From: Candidatus Bathyarchaeota archaeon RBG_13_52_12
GTDB lineage: Archaea > Thermoproteota > Bathyarchaeia > TCS64
Assembly: GCA_001774245.1 (NCBI GenBank)
Contig: MEZF01000096.1
Location: forward strand, 3,835-11,627
Reading direction: 5' to 3'
DNA length: 7,793 nt
The position numbers and the translations under genes were made by a program. Below, piece after piece: positions 1 to 5,454 of this stretch (the stretch's first letter is position 1; each line of letters begins with the position of its first letter). Under the pieces are notes generated by a model. That model was not told where the DNA came from. It ran no database searches and saw only the letters and a list, made by a program, of their open reading frames with translations.

Positions 1-813
1 GTCTTTCATGAGCTCCCGGCTACGGTTGACCATCTCCTTGATGCCCTCAGGGCCAGTATAGCCGGTGTCGACTTGAGCTAGTATCTTGTCCTTGAGCTCG
101 TAATGGAGGTAGCTGCCGTTTAGGAAATCCTCCTTCGTGGGGCCGGGGCCACCAACTATTATGCCCTTAAGGCCGGGGAGGTTGCGGAAGTGCTCGGTGA
201 AGTAGTTGCCTAGGCGAATGTACCACTCGTTGAGGTGCATGTCTCTGAGCCGCTCATAGCGGCGGCTCGATTGGCCTCCCGCCCTGGTCTTACCCTGGAC
301 TCCGCTGGTATACTGCTTGATGATCTCGGTTCGGTTGCCCTTGAGGAAACCGAAAGCAGCATCCTTGGAGTCTATGACGACTAAGCCGTAGACGTCCTTG
401 GCGCTGAGCATATTGAAGAGGGGCTCCAGCATGAACTGGTGCTCGCAGCGGTAGTAGTAAATGGTGATGGGCTCAGGGGGGACTATGACGAAGGTCTGCA
501 TATCGCCAACGCCGAGCTGGTTGCTCGCAATGTTTCCAGCGAATATGGCAAGGCCAGTGGGTGGGATGAACTTGAAGAGCTTGAGGCGTTCCATAACCTT
601 GCTGAGGGCATCTTGAACGTTCTTCCGGGTGGTCTTGGACTTGATGTTTACCGCTGTGCCCCACTCGTTACGGAGGTCATTCATGGCCTCCGAGACCGCC
701 TTCCCCGGTGGTATATAAACGCTGACGAGCTCGGTGCCGCGTCCCTGTAGACTCTCCAATTGCTCCAGCATCCGCTGGGCGCGGAGCCTGTCTAAGGGTA
801 CGTTCCCACTCAT
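1..813 (-). CDS. prf1: Peptide chain release factor aRF1 (eRF1 family), N-terminal 271 codons, cut by window edge
   Basis: Class I release factor that reads all three stop codons in the ribosomal A site and triggers peptidyl-tRNA hydrolysis. The frame is open from an ATG at 813 down to base 1. The stop-codon-recognition motif NIKS lies at residues 56-59, the second recognition motif YxCxxxF (YRCEHQF) at 121-127, and the catalytic GGQ at 179-181 within the usual basic context (KTRAGGQSSRR). These positions match the family, so domains 1 and 2 and the start of domain 3 are present. The family is about 400 residues long, so the C-terminal third, which contacts aRF3/ABCE1-type partners, lies outside the window. 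The ATG follows GAGG at 818-821 with 4 bases between, and a TATA box lies about 40 bases upstream. It is downstream of pyrH on the same strand with a 56-base gap, so it may be transcribed both from its own promoter and by readthrough. Identity is near certain. Confidence 0.97.
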   Translation of the reverse strand, partial: MSGNVPLDRLRAQRMLEQLESLQGRGTELVSVYIPPGKAVSEAMNDLRNEWGTAVNIKSKTTRKNVQDALSKVMERLKLFKFIPPTGLAIFAGNIASNQLGVGDMQTFVIVPPEPITIYYYRCEHQFMLEPLFNMLSAKDVYGLVVIDSKDAAFGFLKGNRTEIIKQYTSGVQGKTRAGGQSSRRYERLRDMHLNEWYIRLGNYFTEHFRNLPGLKGIIVGGPGPTKEDFLNGSYLHYELKDKILAQVDTGYTGPEGIKEMVNRSRELMKD

Positions 814-851
814 CTTTCCTCGACCTTTGACGCCCTCAATAAGAGATAACA

Positions 852-862
852 CCATATATACG
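852..862 (-). promoter_or_regulatory. TATA box for aRF1
   Basis: On the minus strand the 56-base gap between pyrH and aRF1 contains GTATATATGG. The core is centred near 857, so transcription would start near 831, giving a leader of about 18 nt that includes the GAGG ribosome site at 818-821. The spacing is right for archaeal TBP/TFB initiation. The start point is inferred. Confidence 0.6.
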
Positions 863-869
863 TTGCTTT

Positions 870-1547
870 CTAGGGGCGGACTACGGTACCATGGTGGGTG
901 CCAGTGACGGCCCGGATTATCTCATCGGGGTCAGTGCCATCAACAAAGACGATGGGAGTACCTAGCCTCGCGGCGAGCCTTACGCCCTTGAGGTCGAAGA
1001 GTCCATACCCCCCTGGTGCTTGACGGACGTTAGCCCTGATGATTACCTCCAATTCCGCGTAAGTGAGCTTATCGAGTTTCTTGGCATCACTATTTGTCTT
1101 GGGGTTCTTATCATAGACACCGGGGACGTCTGTGGCGTTAATAATCAGGTCGGCATCGATTGTCGCAGCGAAGATGACGGCGCGGTAATCTGTACTGCTG
1201 CCAGGTCTATGGCCTCCACCGACGAGTACTTTATCGCCGAGGTGGCGCTTAACCTCTGTGGCGCGGTGGTGAATATGTGGGTCGGCGATGTCACCGAGGG
1301 CGGCTATTAGAAGCAGGGCGTTGATATGAGTTGCGAGGATTCCTAAGCTGTCCTGAAGGTCGCGTGGTCCGTTCAAGTCCTTAGCTATGGCGATGAACTG
1401 GCGGGCGGGGCGCCCACCACCACAGGTAACGACGATAGTGTGGCCCGCTTCCCAGAGGCGCCTTATGACACTTGCGTATCGCTGATACGAGGCGGCTTCC
1501 ATGTTTCTGGTGAGCAGACTTCCCCCGAGGCTGATAGAGACCTTCAT
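870..1547 (-). CDS. pyrH: UMP kinase, archaeal type (amino acid kinase family)
   Basis: Phosphorylates UMP to UDP with ATP in the cytoplasm, the step that follows de novo UMP synthesis. The 225-residue protein has the amino-acid-kinase fold signatures in order: the N-terminal strand and phosphate loop SISLGGSLL (4-12), GGGRPARQ (43-50), the helix DLQDSLGILATHINALL, the glycine-rich GGGHRPGSSTD (110-120), and the nucleotide-binding segment LIINATDVPGVYDKNPK (about 134-150). Length fits archaeal UMP kinases. The start is chosen at ATG 1547, which gives the usual MKVSISLGGS opening and has GTGA five bases upstream; a GTG at 1556 in the same frame would add three residues and has no visible ribosome site. 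It lies upstream of aRF1 on the same strand and divergently from the ribosomal cluster. No strong promoter for it is evident; a weak AT-rich match (CTTTTCATAAT, 1592-1602, minus strand) is a candidate. Confidence 0.95.
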   Translation of the reverse strand: MKVSISLGGSLLTRNMEAASYQRYASVIRRLWEAGHTIVVTCGGGRPARQFIAIAKDLNGPRDLQDSLGILATHINALLLIAALGDIADPHIHHRATEVKRHLGDKVLVGGGHRPGSSTDYRAVIFAATIDADLIINATDVPGVYDKNPKTNSDAKKLDKLTYAELEVIIRANVRQAPGGYGLFDLKGVRLAARLGTPIVFVDGTDPDEIIRAVTGTHHGTVVRP

Positions 1548-1679
1548 TTGGTTCACTCATCGATTTGTTTACCGAGGTAAAATGGTTGCCGATTATGAAA
1601 AGTAGTGTTCAGGAGGTCTTTACAGTCTTGGAGCTTCACGTGCACATAACTTCATTTATTTCAAAAATTTCAGTAATAA

Positions 1680-1704
1680 TAAAAAATAATTGCTCGTTTT
1701 TTTA
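1680..1704. repeat. A/T inverted repeat in the pyrH-rps19e intergenic region
   Basis: TAAAAAA at 1680-1686 is complementary to TTTTTTA at 1698-1704, with an 11-base spacer. It forms a 7-bp pure A/T stem with a T-run on either strand. Such a structure could slow polymerase in either direction, or be merely part of an AT-rich, easily melted promoter region. Function is unknown. Confidence 0.4.
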
Positions 1705-1718
1705 TATCCCTATCTTAA

Positions 1719-1736
1719 CTAAATCTTTAAATTTAG
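1719..1736. promoter_or_regulatory. Inverted repeat with TTTAAA core, possible operator or second promoter
   Basis: CTAAAT (1719-1724) and ATTTAG (1731-1736) are perfect inverted arms around CTTTAA. It lies about 45 bases upstream of the better TATA box for rps19e. The TTTAAAT core could itself be a TATA element giving a leader of about 75 nt, or the dyad could be a binding site for a dimeric regulator. The repeat is seen directly; the role is a guess. Confidence 0.3.
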
Positions 1737-1779
1737 AGGGCGTGGTTAACAGTTGCTAAAAAGCGGGGAAAGGCACACC

Positions 1780-1787
1780 TATATATG
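1780..1787 (+). promoter_or_regulatory. TATA box for the rps19e-led ribosomal protein cluster
   Basis: TATATATG, preceded by CACACC, lies 45-52 bases before the S19e ATG. Transcription would start near 1809, leaving a leader of roughly 23 nt that contains the purine-rich GGGAAAAGGGAACGAG just before the ATG. Position and core fit an archaeal promoter, and the same core is seen at aRF1. Confidence 0.65.
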
Positions 1788-1831
1788 CTTGTCACCGCAC
1801 GATAGAGTAGCATCTGGGAAAAGGGAACGAG

Positions 1832-2287
1832 ATGACGACAGCTTACGACGTACCAGCAGACGTGCTCATAGGGAAACTAAGCGGCTACATCAAGGAGAAC
1901 ATCAAGGAAGTTACAGCTCCTGAGTGGGCAGCCCACGTGAAGACGGGCAGCCACGTCGAGAGGGTACCTCAGATACCCGACTGGTGGTACGTCAGGACCG
2001 CCTCTCTCCTGCGGAAGCTATACATGAATGGTCCCGTTGGAGTTCAGAGGCTCAGAAAGGAGTACGGCGGACGTAAGAGGAAAGGCAATGCTCCAGCCCA
2101 CCACAGGAAGGCAGGCGGTAGCATCATACGCACCTCACTCCAGCAGCTCGAGAAGGCAGGCCTCGTCGACAAGGTCGATAAATCCGGCCGCGTCGTCAGT
2201 AAGAAGGGGCGCAGCCTCCTCGACGCAATGTCTACCCAGATAAAGAAGGATCTGGACAGGGAGAAGCCAGAGCTAAAAGCATACTAG
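1832..2287 (+). CDS. rps19e: Small ribosomal subunit protein eS19 (S19e)
   Basis: Component of the small-subunit head, found in archaea and eukaryotes but not bacteria. The 151-residue product has the typical N-terminal YDVPADVLI (5-13), the helix with PEWAAHVKTGSHVER (30-44), the most conserved block DWWYVRTASLLRKLY (50-64) followed by GPVGVQRLRKEYGG (67-80), and the C-terminal LQQLEKAGLV (103-112) and GRSLLD (126-131) of the winged-helix-like fold. Length is normal. ATG at 1832 is the first start after the promoter and gives the family's usual N-terminus. It heads the rightward cluster and is followed after 12 bases by the PDCD5-like gene, the arrangement known from other archaea. Confidence 0.97.
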   Translation: MTTAYDVPADVLIGKLSGYIKENIKEVTAPEWAAHVKTGSHVERVPQIPDWWYVRTASLLRKLYMNGPVGVQRLRKEYGGRKRKGNAPAHHRKAGGSIIRTSLQQLEKAGLVDKVDKSGRVVSKKGRSLLDAMSTQIKKDLDREKPELKAY

Positions 2288-2299
2288 GCGGGGACGCCG

Positions 2300-2638
2300 A
2301 TGTCAAAGGACGAGGAGCTTGAGAGGCTCAAAGCCCAGCGCATAGCTGAACTTCAGGCACGACAGCAACAGGGTGCCGAACAGCAGCGAGCAACCGCTGA
2401 AGCTGAAGCCCAGAAGCAGGCGTTGATGCGAAAGCTCCTCACGCCCGAAGCGCGGCAGAGACTCACAAATATAAAGATGGTCCGTCCAGAGTTCGGTCAG
2501 CAGCTCGAACTCGAGCTCGTCCAGCTCGCCCAAACGGGAAGGGTGCCCCTCCCAATTACGGACGACCAGCTGAAGAGGCTACTCCTCCAAATAGAGGGGC
2601 AGCAGAAGAAGAGGGACATAAGTATAAGGAGAGTATAA
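2300..2638 (+). CDS. DNA-binding protein of the PDCD5/TFAR19 family
   Basis: Small helical protein related to eukaryotic PDCD5 and the archaeal proteins annotated as DNA-binding; its exact cellular role in archaea is not settled. The 112-residue product starts with a charged, Gln/Ala-rich helix (residues 1-43, with RQQQGAEQQRATAEAEAQKQ), which should be extended and partly disordered. The conserved core follows: LLTPEARQRLTNIKMVRPEF (46-65), ELVQLAQTGRVP (72-83), DDQLKRLLLQI (88-98) and a basic end KKRDISIRRV. Length is normal. The stop TAA at 2636-2638 shares its last A with an ATG of the L39e frame, which suggests translational coupling. Placement between S19e and L39e is the conserved archaeal context and supports the call. 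Confidence 0.93.
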   Translation: MSKDEELERLKAQRIAELQARQQQGAEQQRATAEAEAQKQALMRKLLTPEARQRLTNIKMVRPEFGQQLELELVQLAQTGRVPLPITDDQLKRLLLQIEGQQKKRDISIRRV

Positions 2639-2640
2639 TG

Positions 2641-2799
2641 ATGGCAAGGAACAAGCCGCTCGCGTACAAGCTCCGCCTCATCAAGGCGGGCAAATCCAAC
2701 AAGTCAGTACCTGCATGGATTATAGCCAGGACAAAGGGCAAGGTCCGCTGGAGCCCTAAGAGCGTACGAGCATGGCGCACCAAGAAACTCAAGGACTGA
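2641..2799 (+). CDS. rpl39e: Large ribosomal subunit protein eL39 (L39e)
   Basis: Very small, strongly basic protein that lines the lower part of the peptide exit tunnel. The frame gives 52 residues starting MARNKPLAYKLRLIKAGKSN and ending WRTKKLKD, with the conserved VPAWIIARTKGKVR in the middle; this is the family's full length. Two consecutive ATGs exist, at 2638 and 2641. The first overlaps the stop of the previous gene (TAATG) and would add one Met. GGAG at 2628-2631 is 6 bases from the first ATG and 9 from the second. I chose 2641 because the family begins with a single Met before ARNKP, but coupling through 2638 is equally possible. Confidence 0.95.
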   Translation: MARNKPLAYKLRLIKAGKSNKSVPAWIIARTKGKVRWSPKSVRAWRTKKLKD

Positions 2800-2805
2800 T
2801 GAAAC

Positions 2806-3117
2806 ATGTCTGAGCAGGAACGTATTTATACAGTCCCTCTGAAGGAGGCGTGGCAAGCCCAAAGATATAGGCGCAGCGAGAGGGCTGTCATGGTCCTGAA
2901 GGCATTCGCCGTTCGTCACATGAAGGCGAAGGAAGTAAGCGTCGACACCTCTGTCAATGAGGTCATCTGGGCTAGGGGCATAAAGAGCCCACCCCATAAA
3001 ATCAGGGTCAAGATGACGAAGGACGACGAGGGCAAAGTCACCATCACCTTGGCCGAGACAGATCTCAAGGTAGAGGCTGAGGCCAAGCCAGAGACTGGGG
3101 TTGAGAAGAAGGAATGA
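2806..3117 (+). CDS. rpl31e: Large ribosomal subunit protein eL31 (L31e)
   Basis: Large-subunit protein near the exit tunnel rim, where ribosome-associated factors dock in eukaryotes. The 103-residue product carries the family core: RIYTVPLKEAWQAQRYRRSERAVMVLKAF (6-34), then VDTSVNEVIWARGIKSPPHKIRVKM (46-70) and VTITLAE (78-84). It ends with a charged tail of about 16 residues (EAEAKPETGVEKKE) beyond the usual core, which makes it longer than many archaeal L31e proteins. The start lies 6 bases after the L39e stop. The stop overlaps the start of the next gene (ATGA, 3114-3117), so the two are probably translationally coupled. Confidence 0.96.
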   Translation: MSEQERIYTVPLKEAWQAQRYRRSERAVMVLKAFAVRHMKAKEVSVDTSVNEVIWARGIKSPPHKIRVKMTKDDEGKVTITLAETDLKVEAEAKPETGVEKKE

Positions 3118-3326
3118 GCGAGACAAAGGTCTTCCGAGTCACCGGCGAGGTAAACAAGCAGAAATTCTTCATACCCATGACCTTCAGCCAGGAGATCAGG
3201 GCGGCGAAGATGGAGCACGCAGTTGAGCAAGTCTACACCGAGATGGGTAGCCGCCACCGCGCCAAACGCAACCAGATAACCATCTTCAGCGTAGAAGAGA
3301 TCAAGCCCGAGGAGAAGGCAGGGTAG
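3114..3326 (+). CDS. rplX: Large ribosomal subunit protein eL20/LX (L18a-type)
   Basis: Archaeal LX, the short relative of eukaryotic L18a/eL20. The 70-residue product has FRVTGEVNKQKFFIPMTFSQEIRAAKMEHAVEQVYTEMGSRHRAKRNQITIFSVEEI, with no break in the pattern typical of LX: a strand starting V-x-G, the F.....F..E..A helix, and Y.E.GSRH.KR..I.I..VEE at the end. Length is close to the usual 75-80. Its ATG overlaps the L31e stop codon. In many archaea the gene for anti-association factor eIF6 lies between L31e and LX; here there is no room for it. The next gene starts 5 bases after the stop. Confidence 0.93.
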   Translation: MSETKVFRVTGEVNKQKFFIPMTFSQEIRAAKMEHAVEQVYTEMGSRHRAKRNQITIFSVEEIKPEEKAG

Positions 3327-3331
3327 AAGCC

Positions 3332-3778
3332 TTGGCCTCCCAGAGTAAAGAGGACCAGCTACGCAGGATTCTATACGAATTACAGCTAATGGAGGGAACC
3401 GCTCAGGTCCTACAGCAGAGGCTCCAGATACTCACAAGCGCCCAAGCAGAGCTAAGTCTGAGCCAACAGAGCATAAACGACATGAAGGAGCTCAAGCCTG
3501 ATACACCGCTCCTCGTACCAGTGGGGGGAGGCGCCTTTATCCACGCCAAAACGGGTTCACTCGACAAGGTCATAGTCGGTGTGGGCGCTAATGTCTCAAT
3601 AGAGATGGAGCTCCCCAAAGCCCTCGATGACGTCAACAAGCGTCTCGAGGAGGTGGAGAAAACCCTCGCATCCGTCGAGGAGCAACTGGGCCAGGTACTA
3701 GCACAGATGCAGAGCCATCAGGAAGCAGGAAACAGGCTCTCAGCCAAGCTCCAGGGTGAGGCCGCACGTGTTCGATAA
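3332..3778 (+). CDS. pfdA: Prefoldin alpha subunit
   Basis: Subunit of the hexameric prefoldin chaperone, which holds non-native and nascent proteins in the cytosol and passes them to the thermosome. The 148-residue protein has the classic layout: an N-terminal coiled coil (about 5-55, rich in L/Q heptads), a beta-hairpin region TPLLVPVGGGAFIHAKTGSLDKVIVGVGANVSIEMEL (58-94), and a C-terminal coiled coil (about 96-142, DDVNKRLEEVEKTLASVEEQL). The start is a TTG at 3332. The nearest in-frame ATG (codon 20) would delete part of the first coiled coil, so TTG is preferred. GGAG at 3311-3314 is rather far upstream, and reinitiation after LX (5-base gap) may help. The 3' end overlaps the start of ftsY by 11 bases. 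Confidence 0.95.
   Translation: MASQSKEDQLRRILYELQLMEGTAQVLQQRLQILTSAQAELSLSQQSINDMKELKPDTPLLVPVGGGAFIHAKTGSLDKVIVGVGANVSIEMELPKALDDVNKRLEEVEKTLASVEEQLGQVLAQMQSHQEAGNRLSAKLQGEAARVR
3755..3760 (+). promoter_or_regulatory. Shine-Dalgarno site for ftsY inside the prefoldin gene
   Basis: GGTGAG matches the archaeal 16S 3' end and lies 7 bases before GTG 3768. It decides the FtsY start, because the alternative GTG at 3756 is part of this site. Confidence 0.55.
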
Positions 3779-4679
3779 ACTCAAGCAGGGCCTCAAGGGC
3801 ATAGTTGACAAGATTTCTAAGACCGGTCTCACCGAGAAGGACCTAGAGCCCCTCGTCAGCGACCTTCAGATGCAGCTCATAGGCAACGACGTCTCCGTCC
3901 AGGTCGCCGAGAAAGTCTGTGAGGAGCTAAAGCGCCGCCTCATTGGGCAGGAGTCGAGCCGCTTTGGGGGTAAATCCAACCTCGTCAAGAACGCCCTAAA
4001 GGAGTCAATTGAGACCGTTATGCAGACGGGCAGGGACGTGGACCTCGTAAAGGCTGTCGCTGAAGCGAAGAGACAGGGGCACCCATACTCGATAATGTTC
4101 GTTGGAATCAATGGCACAGGGAAAACCACTAGCATCGCTAAGGTAACGAGACTCCTTCAGAAAAATGGCTTCAGTGTCGTCCTAGCCTCGGGTGACACCT
4201 ACAGAGCTGGTGCTATAGAGCAGCTCGAGGAGCACGCTAGGCGCCTCGACGTCAAGGTCATTAGACACCAGTACGGGAGCGATGCCGCGGCAGTCGGTTA
4301 TGACGCCATCCAGCACGCCAAGGCGAGGGGGATCGACGTCGTCCTCATTGATACCGCTGGCAGGATGCAGACCAACCGCAACCTGATGGATGAACTAACC
4401 AAGATCAAGCGCGTTGTCCAGCCCGATCTCACCGTAATGATCCTCGATAGCCTCATCGGCAACGACGCGACGGAGCAAGCCTTAACATTCAACAAAACGG
4501 TCGGTTTCGACGCCACCATCCTCACGAAAGTCGACGCCGACGCCAAAGGGGGCTCAAGCTTGAGCGTGAGCTTCCTCACCGGGAAACCTGTCATCTACAT
4601 TGGCGTTGGGCAGGGTTACGACGACCTGCAGCCCTTCGACGCAGACTGGTTCGCGGATAAGTTGTTGGAGGATTCGTAA
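3768..4679 (+). CDS. ftsY: Signal recognition particle receptor FtsY (SRP GTPase)
   Basis: Membrane-associated GTPase that binds SRP54 and delivers ribosome-nascent-chain complexes to the Sec translocon. The 303-residue protein has a short N domain (1-95) and a G domain with all GTPase motifs: G1 GINGTGKTT (113-121), G2 DTYRAGAIEQL (143-153), G3 DTAGR (195-199), G4 TKVD (253-256, followed by ADAKGGS), and the closing GVGQGYDDLQPFD. There is no long acidic A domain, as is usual in archaea. The start is taken at GTG 3768, giving MFDKLKQGLKG; GGTGAG at 3755-3760 is a good ribosome site 7 bases upstream. An earlier GTG at 3756 lies inside that site and would add four residues. The gene overlaps the prefoldin frame, and secE follows, so targeting and pore genes are adjacent. 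TYR replaces the commoner TFR in G2, a mild substitution. Confidence 0.96.
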   Translation: MFDKLKQGLKGIVDKISKTGLTEKDLEPLVSDLQMQLIGNDVSVQVAEKVCEELKRRLIGQESSRFGGKSNLVKNALKESIETVMQTGRDVDLVKAVAEAKRQGHPYSIMFVGINGTGKTTSIAKVTRLLQKNGFSVVLASGDTYRAGAIEQLEEHARRLDVKVIRHQYGSDAAAVGYDAIQHAKARGIDVVLIDTAGRMQTNRNLMDELTKIKRVVQPDLTVMILDSLIGNDATEQALTFNKTVGFDATILTKVDADAKGGSSLSVSFLTGKPVIYIGVGQGYDDLQPFDADWFADKLLEDS

Positions 4680-4682
4680 AGG

Positions 4683-4690
4683 ATTTAAAG
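4683..4690 (+). promoter_or_regulatory. Possible TATA box for secE
   Basis: ATTTAAAG lies just after the ftsY stop. With normal archaeal spacing, transcription would begin near 4712, only about 8 nt before the SecE ATG, giving a nearly leaderless mRNA. The 40-base gap is wide for this cluster, which supports a promoter here. Readthrough from ftsY remains possible. Confidence 0.4.
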
Positions 4691-4719
4691 CCTCTGCACC
4701 CCTGAGTGGGCGGTAAGCG

Positions 4720-4893
4720 ATGGGCATTAACGACTTCATCGAGAGCGCCAAGCGTCTACTGGTTACAATCAACAAGCCAGACTGGAAGACCTTCAGCCTA
4801 AGCCTCAAGATCGTGCTCCTCGGCATCGGTGTCCTCGGCGCCATCGGGTATATTATACGCCTCGTCGCTGTTGTACTCCAACCGGTCAGCTAG
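4720..4893 (+). CDS. secE: Preprotein translocase subunit SecE (Sec61 gamma)
   Basis: Small clamp subunit of the SecYEG/Sec61 pore in the cytoplasmic membrane. The ATG at 4720 opens a 57-residue frame ending at TAG 4891-4893. An amphipathic N-terminal helix (INDFIESAKRLLVTINKPDW, 3-22) is followed by one transmembrane helix (about 28-52, with IVLLGIGVLGAIGYIIRLVAVVL), ending in a very short tail. The pattern KP-x-W-x-x-F before a Gly-containing membrane helix (GxIGYII) is typical of archaeal SecE. The position between FtsY and Spt5 is the conserved archaeal and bacterial secE-nusG context. The gene is too short to stand out by length alone; its identity rests on pattern plus context. Confidence 0.93.
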   Translation: MGINDFIESAKRLLVTINKPDWKTFSLSLKIVLLGIGVLGAIGYIIRLVAVVLQPVS

Positions 4894-4936
4894 ACAACAC
4901 CCTTCTGGCATCGTTAGCCGACATTATCCATTTAGC

Positions 4937-4948
4937 AATATTAATATT
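4937..4948 (+). promoter_or_regulatory. Palindromic TATA box for spt5-rpl11-rpl1-rpl10
   Basis: AATATTAATATT is a perfect 12-base palindrome in the 76-base gap after secE. Its centre lies about 27 bases before the GTG at 4970, the distance at which archaeal transcription starts. This points to an mRNA beginning at or next to the Spt5 start codon. Being symmetric, the element could also fire leftward, antisense to secE. Confidence 0.5.
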
Positions 4949-4969
4949 AGCCATCCACTTACGCTTACG

Positions 4970-5452
4970 GTGCAACCGGACGTGGCAGATGTGCCAGACA
5001 AGCCCCAGACCCAGCTCTACGCGGTAAAGGTCACAAACGGCCAGGAGAAGACGGTAGCTGAGATGCTCGCTGACAAAGCGAAGATCGAGCACATATCCGT
5101 ACTCGCCATACTCGCGCCGTCAGAGCTGAAGGGCTACATAATCATTGAGAGCGTTAACCCCCACATGGTCGACGAGCTCATACGAGGCGTCCGATACGCT
5201 AGGGAACGCGTCCAGGGGACAGTCTCGCCCCAAGAGGTCGAGCATTACCTTGAGACGAAGCCAGCCATCGAAGGCTTGACTGAGGGCACCCTGGTGGACG
5301 TCGTAGCTGGGCCCTTCAAGGGTATGCAGGCGAAAGTGGTACGCGTGGATACCTCTAAGGAGGAAGTCACGATCGAGATCTTGGAGGCGGCGTTTAGCTT
5401 GCCGATAACCGTCCATGCCGACTATGTCCGGGAGGTTAAAGGAGCTAACTAG
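4970..5452 (+). CDS. spt5: Transcription elongation factor Spt5 (archaeal NusG)
   Basis: Binds the clamp of RNA polymerase, usually with Spt4, and keeps it processive. With the GTG start at 4970 the protein is 160 residues: a short N-tail, the NGN domain (about 14-92, QLYAVKVTNGQEKTVAEMLADKA through GYIIIES and VRGTV-like VQGTV), and the KOW domain (about 103-155, with LVDVVAGPFKGMQAKVVRVD and VTIEILE). Length fits archaeal Spt5 (about 150). The frame is open further upstream to 4829, but that part overlaps secE in another frame and has no NusG-like sequence. GTG 4970 has no ribosome site but sits where the upstream TATA box would start the mRNA. GTGs at 4982 and 4991 are alternatives. The gene heads the L11-L1-L10 unit. 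Confidence 0.95.
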   Translation: MQPDVADVPDKPQTQLYAVKVTNGQEKTVAEMLADKAKIEHISVLAILAPSELKGYIIIESVNPHMVDELIRGVRYARERVQGTVSPQEVEHYLETKPAIEGLTEGTLVDVVAGPFKGMQAKVVRVDTSKEEVTIEILEAAFSLPITVHADYVREVKGAN

Positions 5453-5454
5453 AA

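Noticed and set aside
439..750. Plus-strand open frame of 103 codons
   Set aside because: It lies opposite aRF1, whose NIKS, YxCxxxF and GGQ motifs prove the minus-strand reading.
1020..1310. Plus-strand open frame of 96 codons
   Set aside because: Shadow of pyrH; no family resemblance and no promoter.
1611..1620. Ten-base match AGGAGGTCTT shared with 7603-7612
   Set aside because: Shared ten-mers are expected by chance in a window this long, and the flanks do not match.
2704..3257. Minus-strand open frames of 113-140 codons over L39e, L31e and LX
   Set aside because: Opposite certain genes with tight operon spacing; sequences look like reverse readings of charged proteins.
4829..4969. N-terminal extension of Spt5 by 47 codons
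   Set aside because: It overlaps secE out of frame, is unlike any NusG/Spt5 N-terminus, and crosses the TATA element.
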